A DNA stretch of 64,000 nt, from contig JAKFFG010000083.1 in the NCBI GenBank assembly GCA_036675275.1, positions 11,508 to 75,507 of the forward strand, read 5' to 3'. Each line of letters starts with the position of its first letter. Within the stretch, counting starts at the first letter, position 1. This document shows positions 7,594 to 15,077 of the stretch, one piece after another. The notes beneath the pieces are model-generated. The model was not told where the DNA came from, ran no database searches, and worked only from the letters and a program-made list of their open reading frames with translations. The DNA is from Pollutimonas sp036675275. GTDB taxonomy: Bacteria; Pseudomonadota; Gammaproteobacteria; Burkholderiales; Burkholderiaceae_B. Both the position numbers and the translations under genes were made by a program.

Positions 7594-8652
7594 ATGAAAC
7601 GTATGCTTCTTCCGGCGCTGGCCGTCAGTGTCTTGCTGGCAAGCCCTGCCGCCATGTCCCAGCAAAAAGTCGACAATCTGCCAGAGACACATGTACAGGT
7701 TGTCGGGGGTCTGAGCAATCTGACGGCATACCAAAATGCCGAGCAGCCTTTCTGGACCAAGACGGTTCCCGAACTCTCCAACGGGAAAGTCACTGCTTCG
7801 ATCAAGGGATTCAACGAGATGGGCCTGAAAGGTCCGGAGATTCTTCGCCTTATTGGCCAAGGAGTCATTCCCATCGGTACGGCTACGCTGGCTTATTTCG
7901 CAAGTGACAATCCTATCAACGAAGCCATCGATCTGGCCGGACTGGCGCCGGATGTGAAGGTCGCCCGCGAGATCACTGAGGCTTTCCAGCCGGTTTACGA
8001 AAAATTCTACGAAAAGAACAACATCAAAGTACTGGGATTTTCGACTTATCCCGGCCAGGTTCTGTTCTGCAACGCCGACATCTCGGGTCTGTCGGACATC
8101 AAGGGAAAGAAGGTCCGCACCAGCAGCCGCACCACAGCTGAATTCGTCCAGGCGCTGGGCGGCACCAGCGTGACGATTCCTTTCGGTGAAGTTGTCCCGG
8201 CATTGCAGAACGGTGTAGTGGACTGCGCGATTACCGGATCCATGTCGGGCTATTCCGCCAAATGGTACGAAGTCAGCACGCATCTATATGCTTTGCCGAT
8301 CAACTGGAACCAGCAGATACACGCTGCCAACCTGGCATACTGGAACAAGCTCGATCCGAAAGTACAGGACTTCCTGCAGAAAAACATTAAGGTCATGACC
8401 GACAAAATCTGGGATGCCGCTGCCAAGGAGACGCAGGAAGGCTATGACTGCAATACCGGCGCGGCCGCCTGCACGCAACCGGTCAAAGGCAAGATGAAAC
8501 TGGTGCAGCCCAGCGAAGCCGACCGCGAGCTTCTTAAGAAAATCACAGTGGAAACGGTAGTGCCCAAGTGGGCGGCCCGCTGCTCCGCCGAATGCGTGAA
8601 AGACTTCAACGAAACAATCGGCAAGAAACTGGACATCGTCGCTGTCAAATAA
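7594..8652 (+). CDS. dctP: TRAP transporter substrate-binding protein (DctP)
   Basis: A 352-residue periplasmic receptor. Residues 1-22 form a signal peptide ending SPAAMSQ, followed by a DctP fold with ISGLSDIKGKKVRTSSRTTAEFVQALGG and TIPFGEVVPALQNGVVDCAITG. The conserved arginine of the family, which clamps the substrate carboxylate, is most likely in KKVRTSS. The C-terminal third has five cysteines (in CNTGAAAC and AARCSAEC and around them), which is unusual and could form periplasmic disulfides. AGGAGA lies just before the start. dctQ follows 17 bases after its stop. The ligand is likely a carboxylate, possibly carrying an amide, given the neighbouring hydrolases. Confidence 0.93.
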   Translation: MKRMLLPALAVSVLLASPAAMSQQKVDNLPETHVQVVGGLSNLTAYQNAEQPFWTKTVPELSNGKVTASIKGFNEMGLKGPEILRLIGQGVIPIGTATLAYFASDNPINEAIDLAGLAPDVKVAREITEAFQPVYEKFYEKNNIKVLGFSTYPGQVLFCNADISGLSDIKGKKVRTSSRTTAEFVQALGGTSVTIPFGEVVPALQNGVVDCAITGSMSGYSAKWYEVSTHLYALPINWNQQIHAANLAYWNKLDPKVQDFLQKNIKVMTDKIWDAAAKETQEGYDCNTGAAACTQPVKGKMKLVQPSEADRELLKKITVETVVPKWAARCSAECVKDFNETIGKKLDIVAVK

Positions 8653-8669
8653 AAAGGAAACACCCTTAC

Positions 8670-9341
8670 ATGGCTGCCGTCATCCAGTCGGCAGCCATGC
8701 TCACTCAACGGGCGATCATCATGACCACACTAGAACGCGACCAATTGCTTGACCGGCTCCTGCGCGCTGCAAACTCATTGTCGCGCGTGGCCATCTGGGT
8801 AGCGGGCGGCCTTACGCTGGCGAGTGCGCTTTATATCACTGCCGACGTCATAACCCGCAAGTTCTTCAGCTTTTCTCTTGGCGGCTCCGACGAACTCTCG
8901 GGCTATGCCTTCGCCATAAGCATCTCATGGGCTTTGGCATTTGCCACTTTGCAACGCGCAAATATACGCATAGATGCCTTATACCAACTGCTACCCATCC
9001 GCGTGTGCGCCCTGCTGGACTGGATCGCTCTGGTGGGACTGGCGGTATTCATCGTTTTCCTGACCCGCTATGCCAGCGAAGTCGCCATCATGTCATGGGA
9101 ACGCGGCGCCACCGCCAATACCGTCATGGCCACGCCCTTGTGGATCCCGCAATTCCTGTGGCTGGCCGGGCTGGCATGGCTTTGCATAGTGCTGGTACTC
9201 ATGTTGTTGCGCTCATCCTTGGCACTTGTTACGGGCGACGTCAGGACGGTCCGGGCAATCTGCGGCATACGAAGTACGCAGGACGAAGCCGTGGAAGAGG
9301 CCGAATCCGGTAAACGCATGGTTCATGGAGAACGGCAATGA
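8670..9341 (+). CDS. dctQ: TRAP transporter small permease (DctQ)
   Basis: A 223-residue inner-membrane protein with about four transmembrane helices and the DctQ-typical DELSGYAFAISISWALAFA and RANIRIDALY segments. It pairs with DctM to form the sodium- or proton-driven permease. The start at 8670 is chosen because AAGGAAA lies 9 bases upstream; a later ATG at 8721 (MTTLERDQ) lacks a ribosome site. A cytoplasmic tail of about 35 residues after the last helix (TQDEAVEEAESGKRMV) is charged. Its stop codon overlaps the start of dctM by 4 bases (ATGA), indicating translational coupling. Confidence 0.92.
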   Translation: MAAVIQSAAMLTQRAIIMTTLERDQLLDRLLRAANSLSRVAIWVAGGLTLASALYITADVITRKFFSFSLGGSDELSGYAFAISISWALAFATLQRANIRIDALYQLLPIRVCALLDWIALVGLAVFIVFLTRYASEVAIMSWERGATANTVMATPLWIPQFLWLAGLAWLCIVLVLMLLRSSLALVTGDVRTVRAICGIRSTQDEAVEEAESGKRMVHGERQ

Positions 9342-10621
9342 TAGCCACCTCACTTATTCTCCTGTTGGTTCTTATCGGTATCAGCATCCCGGTAGGCGCG
9401 GCCCTGGGCGTGCTGGGACTGATTCTTGACCCTCTTTATTCCATGCTGCCGCTCACGCGCGCCCTGGGCGAAGTCTCATGGAGCACCAGCAATGAATTCT
9501 TGCTGGTCGCAATTCCGTTGTTCGTCATGCTGGGGGAAATCCTGCTGCGGTCGGGGCTCGCGGAGAGAATGTATAACGCGATGAGCCTTTGGCTATCATG
9601 GCTTCCCGGCGGCCTCATGCATGCCAACATTGGCGCCAGTGCCTTGTTCGCCGCTACATCCGGTTCCAGCGTTGCCACGGCGGCAACCGTCGGTACCGTG
9701 GCCATTCCACAAATCGAGAAAAAGGGATACAACGAATCTCTTTTCCTTGGCAGCCTCGCCGCCGGGGGAACGCTGGGCATCCTGATCCCGCCTTCCATCA
9801 ACCTGATCATCTACGGCGTACTCACAAACACGTCGGTGCCAAGGCTATATCTGGCGGGCATCGTGCCGGGACTGCTGATGGCGGCAATGTTCATGCTGGT
9901 CATAGCGCTGGCCTGCGTAGCCAAACCCAAATGGGGCGGTGAGAAAATATCGGCGACATGGGCACAACGTCTTGCGAGCCTGGTTCATCTCGTACCGCCT
10001 TTGGGCATTTTTGTATTGGTCGTAGGCTCCATCTATGCAGGAATTGCCACGCCGACCGAGGCGGCCGCCCTGGGCGTGGTTGGCGCACTGATCCTGGCGG
10101 CCAGCATGCGCCGGCTGACGCTGCCCATGATGCGCGATGTGCTGGAAGGCACCATGAAGTCGACAGCAATGATTATGCTCATTGTTATAGGTGCCGCCTT
10201 CCTGAATTTCATTATGTCCGCGACGGGACTTACCAATGCCATCACCAGCACTATTTCCGGCCTGGACGTTACGCCCATGACCATGTTGCTGATTCTGGTG
10301 GTTTTCTACCTGGTTCTGGGCTGCTTCATGGAAACGCTGTCGATGATGATCACCACTATCCCGATCGTCACGCCTATCATGATGGCCATGGGCTTCGATC
10401 CGGTATGGCTGGGCATAGTCATCATTATCCTGGTGGAAGTGGCACTGATCACTCCGCCAGTGGGCCTGAACCTGTTCGTCGTCCAGAGCCTGCGCAAAAG
10501 CGGCAGCATGAACGATGTCATGATCGGCAGTCTTCCCTTCGTGTTCATGTTGCTTGCCATGGTAGCCATACTGGCTTGGCTGCCGGACCTGGCGCTCTGG
10601 CTGCCAAGGGCGTTCAGTTGA
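9338..10621 (+). CDS. dctM: TRAP transporter large permease (DctM)
   Basis: A 427-residue protein with about a dozen hydrophobic segments. DctM hallmarks are SGSSVATAATVGTVAIPQIEKKGYNESLFLGSLAAGGTLGILIPPS near residues 110-150, the GIATPTEAAALGVVGAL block, and TPIMMAMGFDPVWLGIVIIILVEVALITPPVGLNLFVV near the end. It forms the transport pathway with DctQ. It starts inside the dctQ stop. A 6-bp hairpin follows 1 base after its stop. Confidence 0.95.
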   Translation: MIATSLILLLVLIGISIPVGAALGVLGLILDPLYSMLPLTRALGEVSWSTSNEFLLVAIPLFVMLGEILLRSGLAERMYNAMSLWLSWLPGGLMHANIGASALFAATSGSSVATAATVGTVAIPQIEKKGYNESLFLGSLAAGGTLGILIPPSINLIIYGVLTNTSVPRLYLAGIVPGLLMAAMFMLVIALACVAKPKWGGEKISATWAQRLASLVHLVPPLGIFVLVVGSIYAGIATPTEAAALGVVGALILAASMRRLTLPMMRDVLEGTMKSTAMIMLIVIGAAFLNFIMSATGLTNAITSTISGLDVTPMTMLLILVVFYLVLGCFMETLSMMITTIPIVTPIMMAMGFDPVWLGIVIIILVEVALITPPVGLNLFVVQSLRKSGSMNDVMIGSLPFVFMLLAMVAILAWLPDLALWLPRAFS

Positions 10622-10622
10622 A

Positions 10623-10641
10623 CGGCAATGGCGGGTTGCCG
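10623..10641 (+). other. Intercistronic hairpin after dctM
   Basis: CGGCAA (10623-10628) pairs with TTGCCG (10636-10641) around a 7-base loop. No T tract follows, so it is not a typical terminator. It could stabilise the 3' end of dctPQM or separate it from the downstream hydrolase genes. Confidence 0.4.
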
Positions 10642-10696
10642 CAACACCATACATCTGCCATGCATTCATTTTGTATAACCCATTTCCGAGCTCCTC

Positions 10697-11380
10697 ATGA
10701 AACTTTCTTTTCAGCTAACCCAGTCAAATAGCACAAGCACAGTCGATGTCGATATCACCACCTGCATTGTGGCCGGTTGGGCCGGCCGCGATCAGGAAGC
10801 GATCGAGCACCATATTGAAGAACTGGCCGAACTGGGCGTTCCACGTCCCAGCGCCGTTCCCTTGTATTACCGGATCGCTTCCAACCAGCTTACGCAAGAC
10901 GCGGAGGTGGAAGTGGTAGGCGACGGATCCTCGGGAGAAGCGGAAGTCTTTATTTTCTCGCACGCGGGTCAAACTCTCATAAGCCTCGCGTCCGACCATA
11001 CGGACCGCAAGCTGGAAGCCCACAGCGTCGCGCTTTCCAAGCAGTTGTGCATCAAACCCGTGGCCAATGTCGCCTGGGCCTACGATGAGGTGGCCGACTA
11101 CTGGGATGAACTGGTGCTGCGATCGTGGATAGAAGAAGGCGGAAAAACAGTGCTATACCAGGAAGGACCGTTGGCCTTGCTTCGCCCCCCGCTGGAACTG
11201 GTGCGGGGTTATTTCGGGCACGAAAACATCCCGCAGAACAGCGGCATGACCTGCGGAACGGTAGGCGTCATCGGTAAGATCCGGCATGCCCCGACATTCG
11301 CCATGGAACTCTTTGATCCCCACCGCGAACGCAGCATCAAGCATAGATACACCATGAATATTTTGCCCGAAATCGCGTAA
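10697..11380 (+). CDS. DUF2848 family protein
   Basis: A 227-residue cytoplasmic protein recognised as DUF2848 from CIVAGWAGRDQEAIEHHIEELAELGVPRPSAVPLYYRI near the N-terminus, SDHTDRKLEAHSVALSKQLC in the middle and PQNSGMTCGTVGVIG near the end. The family has no assigned reaction; it is regularly seen next to amidases and TRAP or ABC transporters. Conserved His, Asp and Glu residues in SDHTDR...EAH could bind a metal, but this is inference. It lies 75 bases after dctM and 22 bases before the amidase gene, so it probably belongs to the same transcript. Confidence 0.85.
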   Translation: MKLSFQLTQSNSTSTVDVDITTCIVAGWAGRDQEAIEHHIEELAELGVPRPSAVPLYYRIASNQLTQDAEVEVVGDGSSGEAEVFIFSHAGQTLISLASDHTDRKLEAHSVALSKQLCIKPVANVAWAYDEVADYWDELVLRSWIEEGGKTVLYQEGPLALLRPPLELVRGYFGHENIPQNSGMTCGTVGVIGKIRHAPTFAMELFDPHRERSIKHRYTMNILPEIA

Positions 11381-11402
11381 GCCCTTATTCATAAGAGAAC
11401 AT

Positions 11403-12749
11403 ATGCCAGCCACCATCACTGAATTGCAACAACTCCTCGCAACCGGGCGTACCAGTGCACTGGAATTGACCAAAGCGGCGCTCGAGCGCATTGCTGCTCC
11501 CGAAGGTGAAGGCAAACTAGCCTTCACCCGGACGTACACCGCCCAAGCGCTTGCTGCGGCGCAAGCCTCCGACACCCTGCGATCGGCCGGAATCGTGCGC
11601 TCCGCCATCGACGGACTGCCCATCTCCATCAAGGACTTGTTCGACGTTCAGGGTGAGAACACCTTGGCGGGCTCGGTGGCATTGAAAGACAGCGGTCCTG
11701 CACAGTGCAACGCGCCAGTCGTACAACGACTGATCAATGCGGGCGCGATTGTCATCGGCAAGACCAATATGACGGAGTTCGCTTTTTCCGGCCTGGGCAT
11801 CAATCCTCATTACGGCACGCCCAGCAGTCCCTGGGACCGTGCAACCGGACGCATTCCCGGGGGTTCGTCATCGGGCGCGGGCGTATCCGTGGCAGACGGC
11901 ATGTGTGTGGCGGCGATAGGCACAGATACTGGCGGATCGGTGCGCATACCTTCGGCCTTTTGCGGCCTGGCGGGCTTCAAGCCGACCGCCCGCCGCGTGC
12001 CGGTCAACGGCGCGATTCCCCTGTCTGGCAGCCTCGACTCCATCGGCCCTCTGGCCGCCTCAGTAAACTGTTGCGCCATCCTTGATGCCGTACTGTCGGG
12101 CGAGCCGTACAGGGCGCCCTCGGCGCCCGAATTGCCGCAGCTGCGTTTTGCCGTACCCTCGACAGTCGTACTCGATGGCGCCGACGATCACGTCCGCAAG
12201 GTGTTCGACGATACATTGCGTACTATCCAGAGCCACGGCGCCAGGGTCGACCTTATCGAACTGCCCGAATTCGAACAACTGGCTCACATCAACCGCATGG
12301 GCGGGTTTGTATGCGCCGAGGCATGGGCCTGGCACAGGCAATTGCTTGGGCAGCGCGCAAACCAGTATGATCCACGTGTGGCATCGCGCATTATGCGGGG
12401 CAAGGACATATCGGCCGCCGACTATATCGATCTGCTGCGACAGCGCCGGGACTGGATCGCATCGGTTGAATCGCGGCTGCGGCCTTACGATGCCCTTCTG
12501 ATGCCGACGGTGCCTGTCGTGGCGCCGGCCATCAAGGATCTGCAGGCGTCGGATGACGCCTATTTTGCGGCAAACGGGCTTATCCTGCGCAACCCCACTC
12601 TCATCAACTTTCTGGACGGATGCGCGCTTTCGATACCGTGCCATCCCGCAGGCACCGCTCCCGTCGGCTTGATGATTGTCGGCCCCGCCATGCAGGACCG
12701 CCACATTCTTGACGTAGGCGCGGCCCTTGAAGGAGTTTGCCGAGTTTGA
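11403..12749 (+). CDS. Amidase, amidase-signature (GatA/AtzF-like) family
   Basis: A 448-residue enzyme with a complete amidase signature. The Ser-cisSer-Lys triad can be placed at Lys77 (LPISIKDLFDV), the serine run 155-157 (GGSSSGAG) and Ser179 (GTDTGGSVRIPS). These enzymes hydrolyse C-N bonds of amides in the cytoplasm. Length fits single-domain amidases rather than GatA, and no gatB or gatC is adjacent. It follows the DUF2848 gene by 22 bases with AAGAGAA before the ATG, and it closes the block headed by the LysR gene. The natural substrate is unknown; the neighbouring TRAP transporter suggests an imported amide of a carboxylic acid. Confidence 0.93.
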   Translation: MPATITELQQLLATGRTSALELTKAALERIAAPEGEGKLAFTRTYTAQALAAAQASDTLRSAGIVRSAIDGLPISIKDLFDVQGENTLAGSVALKDSGPAQCNAPVVQRLINAGAIVIGKTNMTEFAFSGLGINPHYGTPSSPWDRATGRIPGGSSSGAGVSVADGMCVAAIGTDTGGSVRIPSAFCGLAGFKPTARRVPVNGAIPLSGSLDSIGPLAASVNCCAILDAVLSGEPYRAPSAPELPQLRFAVPSTVVLDGADDHVRKVFDDTLRTIQSHGARVDLIELPEFEQLAHINRMGGFVCAEAWAWHRQLLGQRANQYDPRVASRIMRGKDISAADYIDLLRQRRDWIASVESRLRPYDALLMPTVPVVAPAIKDLQASDDAYFAANGLILRNPTLINFLDGCALSIPCHPAGTAPVGLMIVGPAMQDRHILDVGAALEGVCRV

Positions 12750-12823
12750 TCGCAAGCACCGGAGTGTCCGCGCAGGCGGCAACTATTACAGTGGAGCCGT
12801 CACCAGCCTGAAAGGTAATAGCC

Positions 12824-13912
12824 ATGATTGTTCAACTCCACTCCAACCGCCGCCAGACCCATGTTGTTGAACAGGACCCACGGTGGGCCGCCGTTCTGGC
12901 TCGCGATCCCTCTGCCGACGGCAGCTTCGTCTATGCGGTCAAGACGACCGGCGTGTATTGCCATCCCAGCAGCTCATCGCGGCATCCTCGTCCCGAGAAC
13001 GTGGAATTCTTCAACACGCCGGAAGCCGCCGCAGCGGCAGGTTATCGACCCAGCCGGCGGGCGACGCCCGACCATACGACTATGGCCGGACGGCGTGCAG
13101 CGCTGGTGGCCGATGCCTGCCGGTATATCGAAACGGCGTCCAGCATGCCATCGCTTGCCGAACTGTCGGCACATGCCGGCATAAGTCCCCACCACTTTCA
13201 CCGTGTGTTCAAGGCGGAAACCGGCCTGACCCCAAAAGCCTATGCCGATGCCCATCGGGCAGCCAGGATGCGGGTAAGGCTGGCAGACCACAACTCCATT
13301 ACAGATGCCATCTACGATGTCGGTTTCGGCTCGAACAGCCGATTCTATGAAGCCTCAGATCGATTGCTCGGCATGCGCCCAAAAGACTATCGGGCCGGCG
13401 GCGTCAATATACAAATTCATTTTGCTGTGGGTGAATGCTCGCTGGGGTCCATCCTGGTCGCTCAGAGCGGAAAAGGAGTTTGCGCGATTCTGATGGGCGA
13501 CGATCCCGATCAATTGGTTCGCGACCTGCAGGATCAATTTCCACGTGCCACTCTGGTGGGCGGCGACGCGGAATTTGAACGACTCGTTGCCAAAGTCGTG
13601 GGCTTCGTGGAGGCTCCCGCACTGGGCCTGAAATTGCCTCTGGACGTACAAGGCACGGCATTCCAGCAGCGGGTCTGGCAGGCACTGGCTGAGATCCCGG
13701 CCGGTACAACGGCCACGTACACCGAAATAGCTACGCGCATAGGAATGCCGACAGCCGTTCGAGCCGTGGCCAGCGCATGCGGCGCGAACCGGCTGGCTGT
13801 TGCCATTCCTTGTCACCGTGTGGTGCGCCGCGACGGCAGCCTGTCTGGGTATCGCTGGGGCGTTGAGCGAAAGCGCCTGTTGCTGGATCGGGAAGCGTCT
13901 CAGCAGGGATAA
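12824..13912 (+). CDS. ada: Ada-type O6-methylguanine-DNA methyltransferase / AraC regulator with degenerate zinc site
   Basis: A 362-residue three-part protein: an Ada metal-binding domain (residues 20-85), an AraC-type helix-turn-helix (95-180) and a methyltransferase domain (190-355) with PCHRVV and the active-site Cys330. The methyltransferase part takes the methyl from O6-methylguanine irreversibly. In E. coli Ada four cysteines bind zinc, one of which accepts the methyl of phosphotriesters and switches on transcription. Here only the first remains (Cys46, TTGVYCHPS); the others are Ser50, Ser77 and Ala80. The phosphotriester switch should therefore be lost or changed. The start has AAGGTAA upstream. 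Its stop is 7 bases from the convergent kinase gene. Confidence 0.93.
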   Translation: MIVQLHSNRRQTHVVEQDPRWAAVLARDPSADGSFVYAVKTTGVYCHPSSSSRHPRPENVEFFNTPEAAAAAGYRPSRRATPDHTTMAGRRAALVADACRYIETASSMPSLAELSAHAGISPHHFHRVFKAETGLTPKAYADAHRAARMRVRLADHNSITDAIYDVGFGSNSRFYEASDRLLGMRPKDYRAGGVNIQIHFAVGECSLGSILVAQSGKGVCAILMGDDPDQLVRDLQDQFPRATLVGGDAEFERLVAKVVGFVEAPALGLKLPLDVQGTAFQQRVWQALAEIPAGTTATYTEIATRIGMPTAVRAVASACGANRLAVAIPCHRVVRRDGSLSGYRWGVERKRLLLDREASQQG

Positions 13913-13919
13913 TGCCCGC

Positions 13920-15050
13920 TCAGTGCGGCGCAGCACTGGCCAACGGGAGCAAAATAGCAATGGTAGTGCCACGGCCGAGCTCACTCTCGGCCGTGACGAA
14001 GCCACCCGAACTGTTTGCAAGGGCATAGACCTTGCTAAGCCCGAAGCCGTGTCCCTTCTTGTTTGCTTTGGTTGAAAACATGGGCTCGAATATCCGGGCA
14101 ATAAGGTCGGGCGCTATCCCTGTGCCATTGTCGCTGAACGATATGCTCACATAGTCGCCGGCTTGGGACCCAGTCGCGGCAGCGCGGGCGTCGTCCACAC
14201 GGCGAACAGACGTCGACACGATGAGGCGCCCGCCGTTGGGCATGGCCTCACGCGCATTGTCGACCAGGTTGGTCATTGCGCTTATCAATTGAGCCGGGTC
14301 TGTACAGTAACACCACGTCGAGGGCGCGGTCGTCATCGCGATGTCGACCGTGTCGCCCGCGGCGCCCGCAAGTTCTCCCCACGAAGACTTGATAAGTTCG
14401 TCTACGTTGACGACCTTCATCTGCGCTTCAGCGGGTCGGGAAAACTCCATAAGATGCTGGGTCAATGCCGTACCACGCTCCACACCAATGGCCATCGCGG
14501 AACAAAGCCGGTTTGCACGATCGCCTTCAATTTGCTCACTGAGCATTTCAAGGTTGATGCCTATAACCATGAGAAGATTATTGAAGTCGTGAGCCACTTC
14601 ACGAGCCATATGGCCCAAGGACTCCATTTTCTCGGTATGGCGCAATTTTTCCATGGCTTGGCGTTCTGGTGTTACATCGGCGACGACACCTGCAATACCC
14701 GCGAGTTTATCGGCTCGATAATACGCCTGCCCTGACAGGCGTATCCAGCGTATGGACTTGTCATTGGCCCGTTGTATGCGCTTCTCGAGTGCGATGGCCC
14801 CTCGTAGCGGGACTTGCTCGAATGCGGCCGTGACTGATTCACGGTCTTCCGGGACTATTCCGGCAAAAAGGGTTTCCAGCGGCACCGTGGCGTCTATACG
14901 CGGATTGCCCCATATCTTGTCGTATTCGGCCGATCGCCACAGCTCGCCGGTCGTCAGGTCAAGATCCCAGCACCCCACGCCTGCGGCGCACAAGGCATGC
15001 TGCATCATGTCCGCGTCGCTGCCCGGCCCTTGCGGTGGATGTCGAATCAT
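13920..15050 (-). CDS. Cytoplasmic PAS histidine kinase
   Basis: A 376-residue soluble kinase with no membrane segment. The order is a PAS domain (about residues 20-125: GVGCWDLDLTTGELWRS...WIRLSGQAYYRADK), a dimerisation/phosphoacceptor helix with the H box REVAHDFNNLLMVI, and a C-terminal ATPase domain with the N box NLVDNAREAM, DNGTGI, and GHGFGLSKVYALA. The HDFNN type is common in chemotaxis-like and hybrid kinases. The ATG at 15050 is used; a TTG two codons earlier is also well placed after AGGAG. It lies 27 bases downstream of the CheB-CheR-kinase-receiver fusion gene, probably co-transcribed, and could phosphorylate that protein's receiver. No stand-alone response regulator is adjacent. 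Confidence 0.9.
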   Translation of the reverse strand: MIRHPPQGPGSDADMMQHALCAAGVGCWDLDLTTGELWRSAEYDKIWGNPRIDATVPLETLFAGIVPEDRESVTAAFEQVPLRGAIALEKRIQRANDKSIRWIRLSGQAYYRADKLAGIAGVVADVTPERQAMEKLRHTEKMESLGHMAREVAHDFNNLLMVIGINLEMLSEQIEGDRANRLCSAMAIGVERGTALTQHLMEFSRPAEAQMKVVNVDELIKSSWGELAGAAGDTVDIAMTTAPSTWCYCTDPAQLISAMTNLVDNAREAMPNGGRLIVSTSVRRVDDARAAATGSQAGDYVSISFSDNGTGIAPDLIARIFEPMFSTKANKKGHGFGLSKVYALANSSGGFVTAESELGRGTTIAILLPLASAAPH

Positions 15051-15077
15051 TCCCAATGCCCTCTGCTCCTGATCAAA

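Noticed and set aside
7489..8283. A 264-codon frame opposite dctP
   Set aside because: Antisense shadow of a confident DctP gene; no family pattern.
9845..10669. A 274-codon frame opposite dctM
   Set aside because: His/Gln-rich antisense shadow of a membrane-protein gene, with no motif and no ribosome site.
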